The translations under genes were made by a program, and so were the position numbers. DNA of 64,000 nucleotides from Oxytricha trifallax (lineage: Eukaryota; Ciliophora; Spirotrichea; Sporadotrichida; Oxytrichidae), in the NCBI GenBank assembly GCA_000711775.1, contig ARYC01000177.1:1-64000 (forward strand), in the 5' to 3' direction. Position 1 is the stretch's first letter. The number at the start of each line of letters is the position of its first letter. This document shows, in pieces, positions 34,960-46,899 of this stretch. The notes beneath the pieces were generated by a model. That model was not told the origin of the DNA, did no database searches, and saw only the letters and a program-made list of their open reading frames with translations.

Positions 34960-35440
34960 AATATGAATGTGAGTATAGACACCTTGAAGCGCATTAAAGT
35001 TTAACTACTCAGTTCAAAAGACAACTGCAGCACCATCAAGATGAATTGCATACATATTTGACTGAAGTATTCAATTGTATCATGCTCAACCATCCTTAAA
35101 ATGGCTATGATTAATTTGAGGAGATTTCACTTTTAGTACGCAGGTGATGAAGCCACAAAATTTGTGCTGAAACACCAGACCATTATTTGGAATTCTACAG
35201 TTGCCATTGAGAATTCTATATAGAAATTCTACTAAAGCTTCAATGATTTCTTCTAACACGCTATCAGATTTATACACAATGAATAATCATTATAAGATTT
35301 TAAATGGTGGCCCTCACACTTGCTTTTATCAAAATCCCATAAACAAGTGATGGTATGAGTTTGATGATTCAGATGTAAGCTGGGTAGACTCGTCTAAAAT
35401 TGCGACAAAAGCAAGTTTTATTCCTATTTAAAGAAGATGA
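34960..35440 (-). pseudogene. Possible transposase remnant
   Basis: Minus-strand frame from 35277: MYKSDSVLEEIIEALVEFLY, then NGLVFQHKFCGFITCVLKVK and INHSHFKDG at 35090. Beyond a TGA the same frame gives SNMYAIHLDGAAVVF. The order of a hydrophobic FxxCVLKV strand followed by KDG-x-A-x-YN weakly recalls the second catalytic block of IS1595/ISXO2-like transposases. Upstream a LDEST phrase (near 35395) could be the first. At least four TGA codons interrupt. This is a resemblance, not an identification. Confidence 0.25.
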
Positions 35441-35444
35441 CAAA

Positions 35445-37100
35445 AGAAATAACAAATTATATGCAGAGTGTCAATAAATATATATGCTCATACCTATTAT
35501 ACTAAATTATTTATCTTTTAAAATATTTTAAATGTTATAAAAATAATTAAATTATAAATTAAATTTAAGATTTCCTTGATTATCTTCTCTAAAGCCCCAG
35601 TATCAATTTCCGTATAGAATCAAATAATAATACCTCCTTGATAACTATCATTCTTTTGCAATTGAAAGTTATTTTCCAGGAAGTATTCCGCTTGGAGCAA
35701 TTTATAATATATAGCAGTTACCGACTTTCTACTTTAAATATTATCTTACTCTGTTTACCAAGTTTATAAACCAATGTGCTGCTGCCTTTCCTTAGCCATT
35801 ATTAGAAATTGTTAGTTCTTCAGTTGTTGGGGAAAGTTGATGATTTTTAATAGGATATCGTAGCTATAATTTGAAGATTTATGTGAGTCGTGTATTGAAG
35901 AGAGCAAACTTGTAAAACTTGAGTATTTTAGTTAGATCAATAAGCGATTCCATGACAATATCTCATCAGACTTATGAATCAATTGCAATGATTCATATAA
36001 GTGAATTAAAAGAAAAAATATATAGTCAAATATAGTAAATGAAAGAGTAGTTGCTACTCGATTTATAAGATTGTATAAAATCGTTTGCTTGATCACAAAG
36101 GAATGCTTAAATGAGAGAATTTATAGAGTTTATAAAAATATTAATATACAAGAATAATTGTAATTGCAATTCAATTAATATTGGAATAAATTGAAATCCT
36201 AAAATAAACTATTAAATTCAAATTCATCCTACGTATAAATAATGGCGATATTTATTGTAATAAGTAGTAAAGTTTAAGAGACGAAATTATACTATTTACT
36301 TTAACTCTAGTTTAATTATACAATGAACTTTATAGAATATTCATATCAATCATTAGCATTGATTTAGATAATAAATAAAATTAAATTCTTAATTACATTA
36401 ATATATAGTTATGGTATTTCAATATCATAGTTAAAATAAATGTTCATATTGACAAGTATTTGAAGTTATTTGATTTCATATTTCTTCTTTCAAAATATTT
36501 TCTATGCAAGATAAATTCAACTTACAAATAATTAAAATTTAAATAAAATCACTTTTCTTATAAATTTGTGATATACCTGGATAAGAATTTGAATAATATT
36601 TATATTTATAATCAATAAATTTCTAAACTATGAAAAATATTTGAATAAATAAAAAAATATTCAAGAAATAATGTGTAAATTAAAAAGAAAAAGGTGTTAG
36701 TTAGTTAATAATATAAATAAAAAGATATTTGATAAATAAGTGAAAATTGAAATTATGAAAAGGTTTCAATTATTAATTATACTGTAGCAATACATTTGAA
36801 TTTTTAAAAAAATAAGTTTAAATTATTGATTATAAAATAATTGGAAATTATTCTTTTTAAAATTTGGACAATTTTTATTTGTTCAAAAGAATTATTAACT
36901 TAAAAAGTTAATAGGTTTACACCTAAAGGAACTGTGACGATAAGTCTATATGTCACACATTCCTAATAAAAATTAAGTCAACAAAACCTACTTCCCCCAC
37001 TCCATCACAACCGATGATGAAAGTCTAGAATAAGTAACAGACGTGGGGCAACTGCTATAAATATTCAATGCTGAATAATAGTAAAAATTAGCTGATTTTA
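35445..37100. other. Gene-free AT-rich stretch
   Basis: No supportable gene. The region becomes less AT-rich after 36940, leading into the plus-strand gene at 37107. Confidence 0.4.
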
Positions 37101-37106
37101 CAACAA

Positions 37107-38349
37107 TGGGGCTCTTAAATATCAATCTCAATCACCAAGAAGCCAACTTACTATCCTGTTCACTAGATAAACCTAACATGACCAACTATTTCTCCTCACG
37201 CTTCATTGAAACTATTGAGAAGTAAATTAATTAGAGATTTCTTAAACATAAGAAACAAGAGGTCCCCACTTTTCTTCCAACATACCAGTCAGAACAACAA
37301 AGATTCAAAAGTTCGTTTGAAACCAACTAAGAGTAGAGGCATTTTTAGTTGTTTTACAATTAGAGGATCAGCTAACCCTAAAATCAATGAGATTCCACTA
37401 TTTAACAAACAAATCTCTAAAGCTATTATAAGAGCTCAAAGTCTACAAAAATGGCAATACACGTGTAGACCTAAGGCCTCAAATATAACTCTATTTAATA
37501 ATACAAATACAGTATGGCCTTCTTATGACTTATGGGGAAAGCCTACTACTACCTTAAGATGTATCCCACCAACATGGTAAGATCTATTTAAACCAGGCTT
37601 TAGTATCTCTTAACTTGGAGATGCTTAAAAAAACCAGAGATCCGAACAAAAAAACCCCATTTCTAGGATTCAATATTTTCCGCTATTTTTACTAATAAAT
37701 AGGAGAAAGTCGCCCAAGAAAAGTAGGAAGCATATTCAGTACTAAATAGGGAAAGTTAGGATTACTCATTATAAAACTAAAGTATATTTGACCTAACCTC
37801 ATAAATATAAAACACAAAGCCTAACCCGGAATGAACGATACACAAACCCAGTATAGTACATAAACACTCCAGACACAGAATGAACTCACTAATGACTAAA
37901 CAAGAGCTAAATTTGAAGTGCTTAATGATTGATATAAACCATCAGAAGAACGACAGTTATTCAACATCAATAATAAAGAAGTCGATAAACCTGACCATTC
38001 ACAACATAAATTGAAAATAAGAAGGAAATCTTATTAAAGTTTGGGAATAAAATTATTTAAAAGTAAATATCAAACCCAAACTAGGGATCAAACCAAGATG
38101 ATTCTAAAGGCAAAAAATTGAAAAACCAAAGAATATTTGTAGTTCTACTCTGAGACATGTGCTACATACAAAATAGATTAAGTCACTCGAAGCCTCTTTG
38201 ATGAATCTCACATTCAACAACGTCACTAAGTTAACATCTGAAAAGTTAATTAGTAGAACCATACTTATCAAGAATGTTAAATCAAAGAAAGCCAGAATCA
38301 TCATCAAGAAGAAAAGAAAGTAAAGTCAGCAGCAGAGCAGTAAGAAATG
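37107..38349 (+). pseudogene. Basic-tailed gene, possible member of the 49-62 kb family
   Basis: Less AT-rich than its flanks and open in ciliate code in more than one frame. The first frame starts at ATG 37107 (MGLLNINLNHQEANLLSCSL) and runs 94 codons. An overlapping frame (37206-37889) has no TGA for about 228 codons and no TAA/TAG in the first 124. The last part (38101-38349) reads CSSTLRHVLHTKQIKSLEAS and ends in a basic tail KKKRKQSQQQSSKK with TGA at 38347-38349. Tail and 3' flank (39462-39520) resemble the minus-strand family at 49-62 kb. Frame changes imply decay or introns. Confidence 0.45.
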
Positions 38350-38381
38350 AATAGTTTCTCAAATTCATGGCACTTTAAATC

Positions 38382-39447
38382 TATTATTGTTAAAAGAGAT
38401 AAAAATAGGAAATTTTTAGAAATTAATAATTAACTTTGATTTATAATTAAATACAACTGCCAGTAATTAGGAGTGTGTGTAATACTAATCAGTTTTAGTT
38501 TTAATATTAAAATGATTAATAAATTTATATTAATATATATTATAATTAGTGGTCTGGTCTGGCATGGTCTTTAAGAGACTACTCGTAAATACATTTATAT
38601 ATTTAATGATTACGATTATGTAGAGTACTAATGGAGTCAACAAACCAGAGACCACCAATTTGAGATGTGATTCCTTAAGAGGCCACTGTGATCATATAAC
38701 TGTTTTGAAGATTCTCTATGGTCAGTAATAGTATTAAGCAATGTCTCACAACCGCCACTAATTCTATTTACAGGTATAGAATGAGAGGAGCTCGGACCTC
38801 TGGAAGCAGTGCTAGCGCGTAATGACGAGTAAGATTGCGGTTTTCAGTCACATCGAGGTCTACACTGATCGTTCCAACTAGATGTACTACCTCTGCATTT
38901 GCTTCAAGACGGACTCTACTGGGGCCAACAAGTCATACTACACTGAAAAGAGGCTCAAGGACACGGGTTTATGGCAGAATTAGAACTAACTGTCAAGCTT
39001 CTCGGACATCAGACGTTCGATCAGTTTACATCACCAGTGGATGTAGTAAAGCTGATATACAATTCCTCTCAACATAACAAGTAGTTCATCGCCAAACAGA
39101 AATATAAGTAGCAAAAGGAATTGTAGAAGCTGAGCTTTTAAGGGCACAAAGCCTTGATCTGAGACAGATAAGGAGAAATGACTCGTGATACAACGCAATG
39201 ATACTCTACATAATCGTAATCATTAAATATATAAATGTATTTACGAGTAGTCTCTTAAAGACCATGCCAGACCAGACCACTAATTATAATATATATTAAT
39301 ATAAATTTATTAATCATTTTAATATTAAAACTAAAACTGATTAGTATTACACACACTCCTAATTACTGGCAGTTGTATTTAATTATAAATCAAAGTTAAT
39401 TAATAATTTTTCAAATTCCCTATTTTTAACTATTTTAACAATATATT
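38382..39447. mobile_element. Foldback element carrying a small gene
   Basis: Arms of about 246 bp (38382-38627 and 39202-39447) are near-perfect inverted copies. Both contain GTGGTCTGGTCTGGCATGGT or its complement. They enclose 574 bp of distinctly GC-richer DNA with a coding frame. The element sits between the gene at 37107-38349 and its probable 3' flank at 39462, so it looks inserted there. The outer ends are ATTGTTAAAA and its complement. A target duplication is not clear. Confidence 0.8.
38741..39162 (+). CDS. Unknown ~140-residue protein inside the foldback element
   Basis: In ciliate code ATG 38741 opens MSHNRHQFYLQVQNERSSDL. It continues through HIEVYTDRSNQMYYLCICFK to KRLKDTG (about residue 76). 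The frame then shifts by one step near 38968 and continues ELELTVKLLGHQTFDQFTSP to TGA 39160-39162, with a Lys/Gln-rich end. Four or more TAA/TAG codons read as Gln, and base composition is clearly richer in GC than the arms. Without the shift the first frame would stop at 39049. The shift may be a lesion or a hidden intron. No family recognised. Confidence 0.5.
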
Positions 39448-39461
39448 ATCATATATAAACG

Positions 39462-39520
39462 ATCGGGAATCCCCTGAGACCTCAATGTGATATAATTATT
39501 ATTTTTATTATTATTATTTG
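39462..39520 (+). other. Shared 3'-flank motif with ATT-repeat tail
   Basis: GATCGGGAATCCCCTGAGAC followed by CTCAATGTGAT and then an ATT-rich tail. The reverse complement of 55741-55801 is nearly the same (GATCGGGGGTCCCCAGAGAC, CTCAATGTGAT, ATT repeats), and there it follows a minus-strand family gene. Here it follows the plus-strand gene at 37107-38349 once the foldback insert is discounted. Confidence 0.7.
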
Positions 39521-40269
39521 TTCAATCGTAAATGAGAGAAAAAAACAGTTTTAATTTTGGCATCTTTAAATAACTAAACAATTCACCCAAAATCAAAGTC
39601 AAAATGTCTTGTAGAATGTGATTAATTGGTACCAAAATAGTGTAGTCAACCTAATTTTGAATTTATTATCAAATAAGAACTAGATTATCTTGGTTTAAAA
39701 AAGTTACATGCCAATAATTTATAACTTTAAAATTTATCTCAAAATAAAAGTAATTATACAAATATCATAAAATTGCAAAATATAAATAATTATACTAAAA
39801 ATAAATATAAAAATTGTAAATATATAAATAGTAATATATATTTATATATATATATTAACCACAACTATAAAAAATATATGTAAAATTAATATCTTGAAAT
39901 TTTCTCTAATCGCTAAATACTAAAAAAAATGATTAAATATGAATGCAAAAGCGTATAAGTATTTTTTTTTAAAATAATGAAATAAATTAAAAATAAAATT
40001 TAATAATAACTTTAAAAAACATTTAAGGACACTTAAATAAGGTAATTTATTAATTAGAATGGGAATGACAAAATTTAGATACTTACCCTTTCCGAATATA
40101 ATTTCGATAAACCTTTAATTATTTTTATTATATAATTAACTTGTTTTACATTCAAAGATTTTATGTTTCCATTAAAAAAGCTTCAAGAGCCTTTAATTTA
40201 AACTTATTTAGATAAATAATTTAAGTTTTACTTTTTATTTTAGTTTTTTCAGTTTTGTTATCTTAGTTT

Positions 40270-41990
40270 ATAATTCAACCACATCTATGGCACTTAAACC
40301 AAACCGATTTTATGATTGCTCGTTTAAGTATCATAGGAATTGTTATAAGTTATTAGTTCATGAGGCTTCAGATATCTCTGAAAGTGATGTCCTCAAAGGC
40401 CCATATAATACATTTATGAAAGCTAGAATTAGCTCAGTTCATATTAAAACACTTGTATTGTCTGGCAAATATCCAGAATAATCGATTCCTTCACATAGAC
40501 TTTTTCTATCTCCTACTAGAGATGCTTAATACTTTCTCCTATTAAGCTACATTTATTTCGGCAATAGATTGTCCTTTTTTACCTTGGTGAAACGCCTCTC
40601 AACGAGAGGGAGTCACCAAGATACATTACTCAAATTTGCAAGACTTTAAGCTTCTTAGATAAATATTTACTTCTACGGTATGACGCGTTATCAAGCATGA
40701 ACACATGCGTCTTTCTCTACTAAGGATCAGTTTTATACAGCTCTGCTAGTAGATTAAGTATTAAATAAAGGAAAATTACTTTTAGTTCTAACTGAATTTA
40801 CTGAAAAATGCTTTATTATTGTTGCAGAGACCACTTATAATACTAATGTCATTAAGCTCTAAGAAGCAGTAGTATGATTTAGAGTTTTTTCTTTTAAACA
40901 CCCCCGCAATCTTATTTGAGCTAAACCTCAACAAACTCTCGTCTATGTTGATATTTATTTTATACTCTTGAAGATCTTTTAGATAATAGTAGAATGCGGA
41001 TTGTCTTTTAGTTTGGATTTCAAATGTTAATCCAAGGGCTGAGGTGTATATATTTTTATAATTAAGACTTGCACTTTGCTTTAAAAACTTCTTATGCTTG
41101 TTACAAATATGAAAGTATTCAATTAAAAGCTTATTTTATTATCGCCATTTACAGCTAAGCTTACTATGACATTTGGCTGTGGCTACATATTTGAAGATGA
41201 GTTCCTTATTTTTATTTCTAAATATTTGTAATTTTCTTCTTTAACAAGCCAATTCAATCAGTTTTAGATTTCATTTTCTTTAATAATCTCTTTATTTTTT
41301 CTATTAAGAAGTTTATAGGGTCGCATTATCATCGACAGAGGTGTTTTTCAATAATTAAGCACATGCTTTATTTATTTCGAAATGCTTATTTATATCCAAA
41401 TCCCTTAAAATAGTCATTTAAAACCTAATTCATTGTTAAGTTTTAAACCTAAGAAACCTGACATTAACTTATTTACTACAACTCTTTTTCAGGGAATATA
41501 CTGAGCTCTTCACATACAGCGTCTCTCAGTCTATTCAAGTAGTTGGTATCAATTTTACAATCTAAATGTCTTGTTTTCTAAAAGCCCATTATTGCACTAA
41601 CTGTGCTTAATCATACTTTATTTGCAAGCCTTGTTTCTCAGGATGTTACTTTTGAATGCTTGAAAGAAGAATTGTAGGGACCTACTTTAACCCTTGCCTT
41701 TACACTAGTTTTATGAAATTCTTGATTTATTTTCAATTAATCTTTGTCTAAATCATTTAGCTAAAATATTTTTATGGGTTAGAGGCCTGCATTCCCTCAT
41801 TGTTATTGTGTTGAAGTGAAATATTTTTGGAGATCATCCCCTGTTAATTCCTCCTCTTCATCATTATTATTTGAAACAGAAGAGTCTATGTCATCATCAT
41901 TGTATTTATTAGATGGTCTAGAGAAATAGAGAGAATTTTTGTTAAAAACTCTTGTATTTTTCCTCTTTAACAATAGTATTAACTGAAATG
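40270..41990 (-). pseudogene. DDE transposase (IS630/Tc1-like), diverged
   Basis: Read on the minus strand in ciliate code. The N-terminal acidic part is NNNDEEEELTGDDLQKYF (near 41850), then DCKIDTNYLNRLRDAVCEEL (near 41530). A well-kept run of about 100 codons (41090-40760) has TKRQSAFYYYLKDLQEYKIN, NINIDESLLRF with the first Asp and SYYCFLELNDISIISGLCNN. The frame then shifts. THVFMLDNASYRRSKYLSKK (near 40690) holds the second Asp, and LVERRFTKVKKDNLLPK (near 40590) the Glu. Several frame breaks and TGA codons interrupt it, so it is dead. It is not closely similar to the TBE transposases. A divergent gene starts 160 bp upstream. Confidence 0.65.
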
Positions 41991-42148
41991 GAATTAACTC
42001 TATATGGAGAATTGTATTTCGGATTAACTATCATTCAATTTAATAAGAGAATCCAATTTAAATTATATTATTTCCTATTAAATTAAACAAATATAATATA
42101 AATTTTGAACAATAGCTGTTTAATTACAATTTTTTTAATGGACCCAAC

Positions 42149-42800
42149 ATGAATCTTATGATAGTTAAAGTGCATTAAATTCAACAAAAAATTGATAGCA
42201 ATAAGGCTCTTCATGATTTTTTAACTTAAGACAGTAACGAAAATTGCACAAAATCATCGGTACCAACATTTATAATTAACAGTGAAAAAAATGTATAATC
42301 ATATGCTAAATAATTTTTTATAGTAACTTAAAAGAAATCAACTTATAGTCACAGCAGTTCCCTAAATTGAGAAGTTAACCGAAGATGATTTTATAAAATT
42401 TGCAGAGGTCAGATAAGATATGTTTAAGTTCTTGGCGGACTAGTGGGATTGGATTCACCTCGATAATAGGTGAATATGTGATGAGCTAATGTCCCTAGAT
42501 AGAGTGGGTATCAACCCAAATGATCCATCATGATAAGGAGCAAAGCATAAAATAATGAATAAAAGATAAGAACCTCATGTGACTAAGAGGTCAGTATTCA
42601 CCGAAGCGTTGCAAAATTTCTTGCAAATCAGATATATGTATATTAATCTAAACAAATTTATTGAGTAAATAGGCAGGTCTACTTATCTATTGAAGCCAGC
42701 ATCTCAAAGAAAGAGAAGATAAAAAGAAAAACTTAAGGTTGTAGTAGTTGTCTATTTAAATTAAAGTAAGCTAATGTATCTAAAATAAAATAAGAGGTGA
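42149..42800 (+). pseudogene. Basic-tailed gene divergent from the transposase
   Basis: In ciliate code ATG 42149 gives MNLMIVKVHQIQQKIDSNKA for about 73 codons. After a shift IEKLTEDDFIKFAEVRQDMF (near 42370) reads to FLADQWDWIHLDNR. After a further shift FTEALQNFLQIRYMYINLNK (near 42600) ends in SQRKRRQKEKLK and a TGA at 42798-42800. The tail is Lys/Arg-rich. The divergent arrangement with the transposase gene suggests both belonged to one element (inference). Function unknown. Confidence 0.45.
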
Positions 42801-43399
42801 GACAAAAAATTAAATAATATAGGATTAAATTGATGATCTAGAAGACAATAAAGATCTTTTTTTTTTAAAAATAGCATTAAGCAGGGAATATAAATAAAGA
42901 TGATAATAGAATGGTCCAGCCTGGATAGTATAAAAATGAATAAATTGAAATAAATATAAGTTAAATACAATAGGCAAAGAAGCATGAGTTTAATGAAATT
43001 AACTTTAAAAAAAAAACATAAATTATAAAAGCAAAATTATTATTATGATGGCATTGATCATCTAAATGGTTTCTTAGTTCAAATTTCGTTGTGAATTTAA
43101 GATAAAGTGAATCGTTTTGTATATTAAACTAGAACCATATTTTATATTAGAAATAATTCTTCCCATGAAATGAAATGGAATTAAGGATGTCAACTAAATA
43201 AAAGCATCTATCAAATTAAATAGCATAGGAACTCTCATTTACAAACTACTATCTATTATTGCATATGTTTATACATAAATTTCTTTTATAAAACTTGTAT
43301 AGAATAATTTATAAGTGTCTGAAACAATTTCAAATAGTTTAATAAGATATTTAAATGAAATAAAAGCATTACACAAATTTTTATGATTATAATCATTTA

Positions 43400-44250
43400 G
43401 GCTTCACTATACACGAATAAGAATCAGAGTTGATTTAATATAAAAAACCCGCAAATATACAAGAATTTAAGATTATTTGAGGGATTGAGCAAGTATGTTA
43501 GAATCAGAATTTTAGGGTTTTCAAGAAATTTGGAGAGGGTCATGAAAATTTATGAAGTGACCTTGAATTAAGCAAATCAACTAAATATGGGCTACTGATA
43601 AAGAGTGTAACAGCAGAATACAAGATATATAGACATTTTCAAAAGATATGGATGGGTCATTAAATCATTTTTAAATTTTGTTAAAATATGTTTAAGACCA
43701 AAACATTTACCCGCTTAATTGCACTTTCCAATTAATATCTCATAACAACTATAGAAATTAATAAATCTGGTCATTAAGACCTCGCTGAGCACGAATATGA
43801 AATCAGAATTATCGTATCTCAAAAATGAGAAATGTTATAGCGATTTAAAGTTCTATTCTAGGAATTGATGGGTAAGTGTGTTAAACACTCAATTTAATTG
43901 TTTTGGAGTCATCGGTTGAGGGTCGCTGAAATTCATAAGATGACCTGTAATTTTGCAAATCCATTAAATTTGGGCTCTTGATCAAAAGTTTAACACTGGA
44001 ACACAGGATATAGGGTCATTTGCAAAAGTTATGGAGGCGTCAATTGTAAATTTTGCCTTTTCTGAAATTTTGTAATAGGCCGAAAGCTTTTACTCATAAA
44101 ATTCAGTTTGAAATGTTTTATTCACACCAACTCCCGAAAATAATGATTCTGCCCATTTGAACCTCGCTTAGAACGAATATAAAAATTCGTTTTTCAAATC
44201 TTCAATTCGCGCAAAGTAATAGCGATTATAAGTTCAATTATAGGGATTGT
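43400..44250. repeat. Diverged tandem repeat, unit about 380 bp
   Basis: About 2.2 units. The landmark ACGAATA recurs at 43413, 43791 and 44173 (spacings 378 and 382). Each landmark is preceded by a CTTCACTA/CCTCGCT phrase. Other shared phrases are GAGGGTC..GAAATT, AAATATGGGCT/AAATTTGGGCT, and TATAGCGATTTAAAGTTC/ATAGCGATTATAAGTTC. Units differ at many sites, so the duplication is old. No coding frame seen. Confidence 0.7.
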
Positions 44251-45027
44251 ATTATTTAAAGAATATTATTCTTGGTTTCTTGATAAAACTTATAAGATCA
44301 AGTACTCTTATAAACGATCAAAATATTTTTATTACCTAAAGTCTTAATTTAGTTGTCTAAACCATAATTTTTTAAAGGCTATCAAAATTGATTTTTTCCT
44401 TTCAATCTATTTTGATACTACATTTTGAACTTTGAAACTTCATTTTCAATTTTGGTATTTCTCTTTTTATTATTGTTCTTTTCACCATAATCTTTAAGCT
44501 AAAAGTGTGATTTTTAATTCCTTAGCTTTTGGAATCTTATGATTTATTTCTAAATAATATCTTTTATTCTATATTTTACTTTTTTTAGTTTATTCTTTAA
44601 CTTTAATCTACTGCTATTTGAGTTATCTATTTTTTAAACCTTAGTATGTGCTTTTGCTTTTACGCTTGCATCGTCTCACCTAGAACATGCTTTTCAGTTT
44701 GAGTCTTATCACCTTTTGCATTATTTAACGATGCTTAATTTCTATTGTACGAAGCTTCTTGATATTCATGAACACATTAATTTGCAGTTTATATATTTAT
44801 AGGTTTTATTTTTATTGGCTTTAACAGTTCTTCTTTTTAATATGAGCTGAGAGAAATCTGTTTTTATCAAAAGAGCCAATTTCAGTTTCATCATTTATCA
44901 ATTATTTTTGAATTTGGTAGTTATTTAAATAAATTTTCAAATCTAATTAAAGTTATTTATTGAATATGATTGTTTATAATTATTTTTTAATAATTTAATC
45001 AAAATTTAGTAAATATAGTGAAAAAAA

Positions 45028-45067
45028 GTGAGGCAAGATTAGTAAATTTTTCTTACTTTTGCCTCAC
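45028..45067. other. 40-bp near-palindrome, copy 1 of 3
   Basis: Reads GTGAGGCAAGATTAGTAAAT then TTTTCTTACTTTTGCCTCAC. The two halves are complementary at nearly every position. It is preceded by an A run and followed by TTT. The same structure occurs at 49403 and 52431. Confidence 0.85.
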
Positions 45068-45631
45068 TTTAAGAATGATAATTTGAAGCATTTGAATTAA
45101 TAATCATTTTAATTGTTATATGACACTGTAATTAACTATATTTAACTTGATTGATTATTTTAAAACCATTAATATATGAACTAACTTTTCAATAATTTCT
45201 GATAGACATTTTTAAATTACTAATTAAAATATTATAAATGCCTTAACTATATATTTATACTAGAATTAGGATTCAATGATCGGCAATAAAAAGAGCAAAG
45301 ATATTTCTCAAAATGAACAAACATTTTTTATAAAATTTACTAATATAATTTAATAGTTTAATCTTTAGGATTGTGAAGAGAATATTATGTCAATTTAACT
45401 ATATTTAAAATACATAATTATAAAATTACTACTGTTTATAATGTGATAATAAAATGGATGATTAAACATGATCTTCCCTCTTTTCAATTATTTCTGAAAG
45501 TAAAGTTTAATAAACTGCTTTTGTTAATATAGAGGGATAGATAGATAGTTAATAACTTAAGGCAAATTAAAATGTATACTAATAACTTTGAGTGTTCAAT
45601 GGCAAAATGTAATTCTTTACTATTGAAATTC

Positions 45632-46895
45632 TCAGTTTTTCTTTGCTTGTGTAATTGCTTCCTCCTCCTCATTCATGTTTCTTTGGGCATCTCTCTCAAG
45701 ATGTCTAGCTCATTTAAGGTCTTTCTTCTCTGGTTCCTCTTCGATTGATCTTGATTAAGCTCCCGGAATCTCCTTTTCCTTCTCCACTTGATTTTAGACT
45801 AGTTTGGGTTTAGTTGCTCTCTATATCGCTTATTTTGCTTTTTCTTCCCCCAATCTATTTTATGAAAATATGTAGTCTTCTACTTCCGCTCCTTCCTCGA
45901 TTATTGCACTGAAACTTGCATCTCGCTCTTCTTGGATCAGTTCCATTTGCAATTGGGCTCCGTTCTTCAGAACTATCTCATCCCACACATCGATTATCGA
46001 GTTCTTGTTCCATTCTTGGACCCCTCCTGTTCTGTGCTCAGACTACTATAGATCCTCATTTTGTTACTCTTCTCGTCTACGGTAACCCCTGATTTTCCAA
46101 TCTCTAGTTTCATGAGCCCTACTTCTAGATTAAACATCATGTAGTATCTTTGCATGTTTATCCAATCCTTGGCAAAAATCTGAAAGATAGGTTCTCCTGC
46201 TTACTCTAATGCTAAGTGATTAGCTATTAAAACTGCTATCCTTCTGAGTCTGTCACTTGTTTTGTCTCGGGTATTTATACAATCTTGTCTACATTATACA
46301 CCTTCCTCATTATTTCCACTATTATAGAAGTTATCAGATCTTTGTATTTTTAGATTAGAGACAAACTTCCAATTCTCTTTCTAGTGTCGTAAACCTCCAT
46401 GTTTCCTGATTCTCTCGTAATCCTGATAATTATCCAGTCTATGCATCCTTTCACATTTCTCTGGCAACTCACAAGTATTTCAATGCTCCTTACCTCTTGT
46501 TCATCTCTCCAAAATCTGCTGTTCTCCAGTTTCCAGTTGGTTGAGCCAATGCTTTTCTCTACCTGAACGATTCCCTTATCACATAGGACTATTGGTGATA
46601 GTATCATGTGAGATGTTTTTGATTCACTGAACTGAGTTGCTTCTACTTAGCGTAAACACATTTCTAAAGTATTCTCTTGGATGTGTCTCCCTAGGGGGAT
46701 GTCCTCGTGTTGCCATGTCTCATTAATTTTTTTCCAATAGTTTTCTTGCTTCTCTGACCACAAATCCCATTCCTTGTTCCCTCTTTTTTTTGCTCCTTCT
46801 CTGTCGTGAAATCTCTTTACCAGAGCTTTCTCGATCTTATTTCGTGTACTTGGGCAGCATACTATGTAATCATTCTTGTGACTTATGGAGTCCAC
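45632..46895 (-). pseudogene. Unknown gene in ciliate code, 5' end missing
   Basis: Starts in an open frame without ATG (VDSISHKNDYIVCCPSTRNK) and runs about 250 codons to a shift near 46165. It includes EKQENYWKKINETWQHEDIP, CIDWIIIRITRESGNMEVYD and KYKDLITSIIVEIMRKVYN. After the shift KDWINMQRYYMMFNLEVGLM reads on, and a third run holds NGAQLQMELIQEERDASFSA. It ends EEEEAITQAKKN with TGA at 45632-45634. The DWIII...VYD stretch is loosely like the core of Ulp1/C48 cysteine proteases, but the catalytic His position reads Asp; I do not claim the family. Not obviously a member of the 49-62 kb family. Confidence 0.5.
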
Positions 46896-46899
46896 CCCT

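Noticed and set aside
37107-38349. A single confidently assigned reading frame
   Set aside because: Two overlapping frames are both open in ciliate code for over 90 codons, so I could not choose between them and reported the locus as broken or ambiguous.
40287-40700. Plus-strand 138-codon frame MALKPNRFYD... in ciliate code
   Set aside because: It is antisense to the transposase remnant, whose catalytic blocks lie on the minus strand, and has no support of its own.
43400-44250. CRISPR-like array
   Set aside because: Units are about 380 bp, diverged and contiguous, in a eukaryotic germline context; no short direct repeats with spacers.
46440-46560. Ulp1/C48-type cysteine protease in the gene at 45.6-46.9 kb
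   Set aside because: The strand DWIIIRI...MEVYD is only loosely like the family and the catalytic His position is Asp; no Cys box was found.
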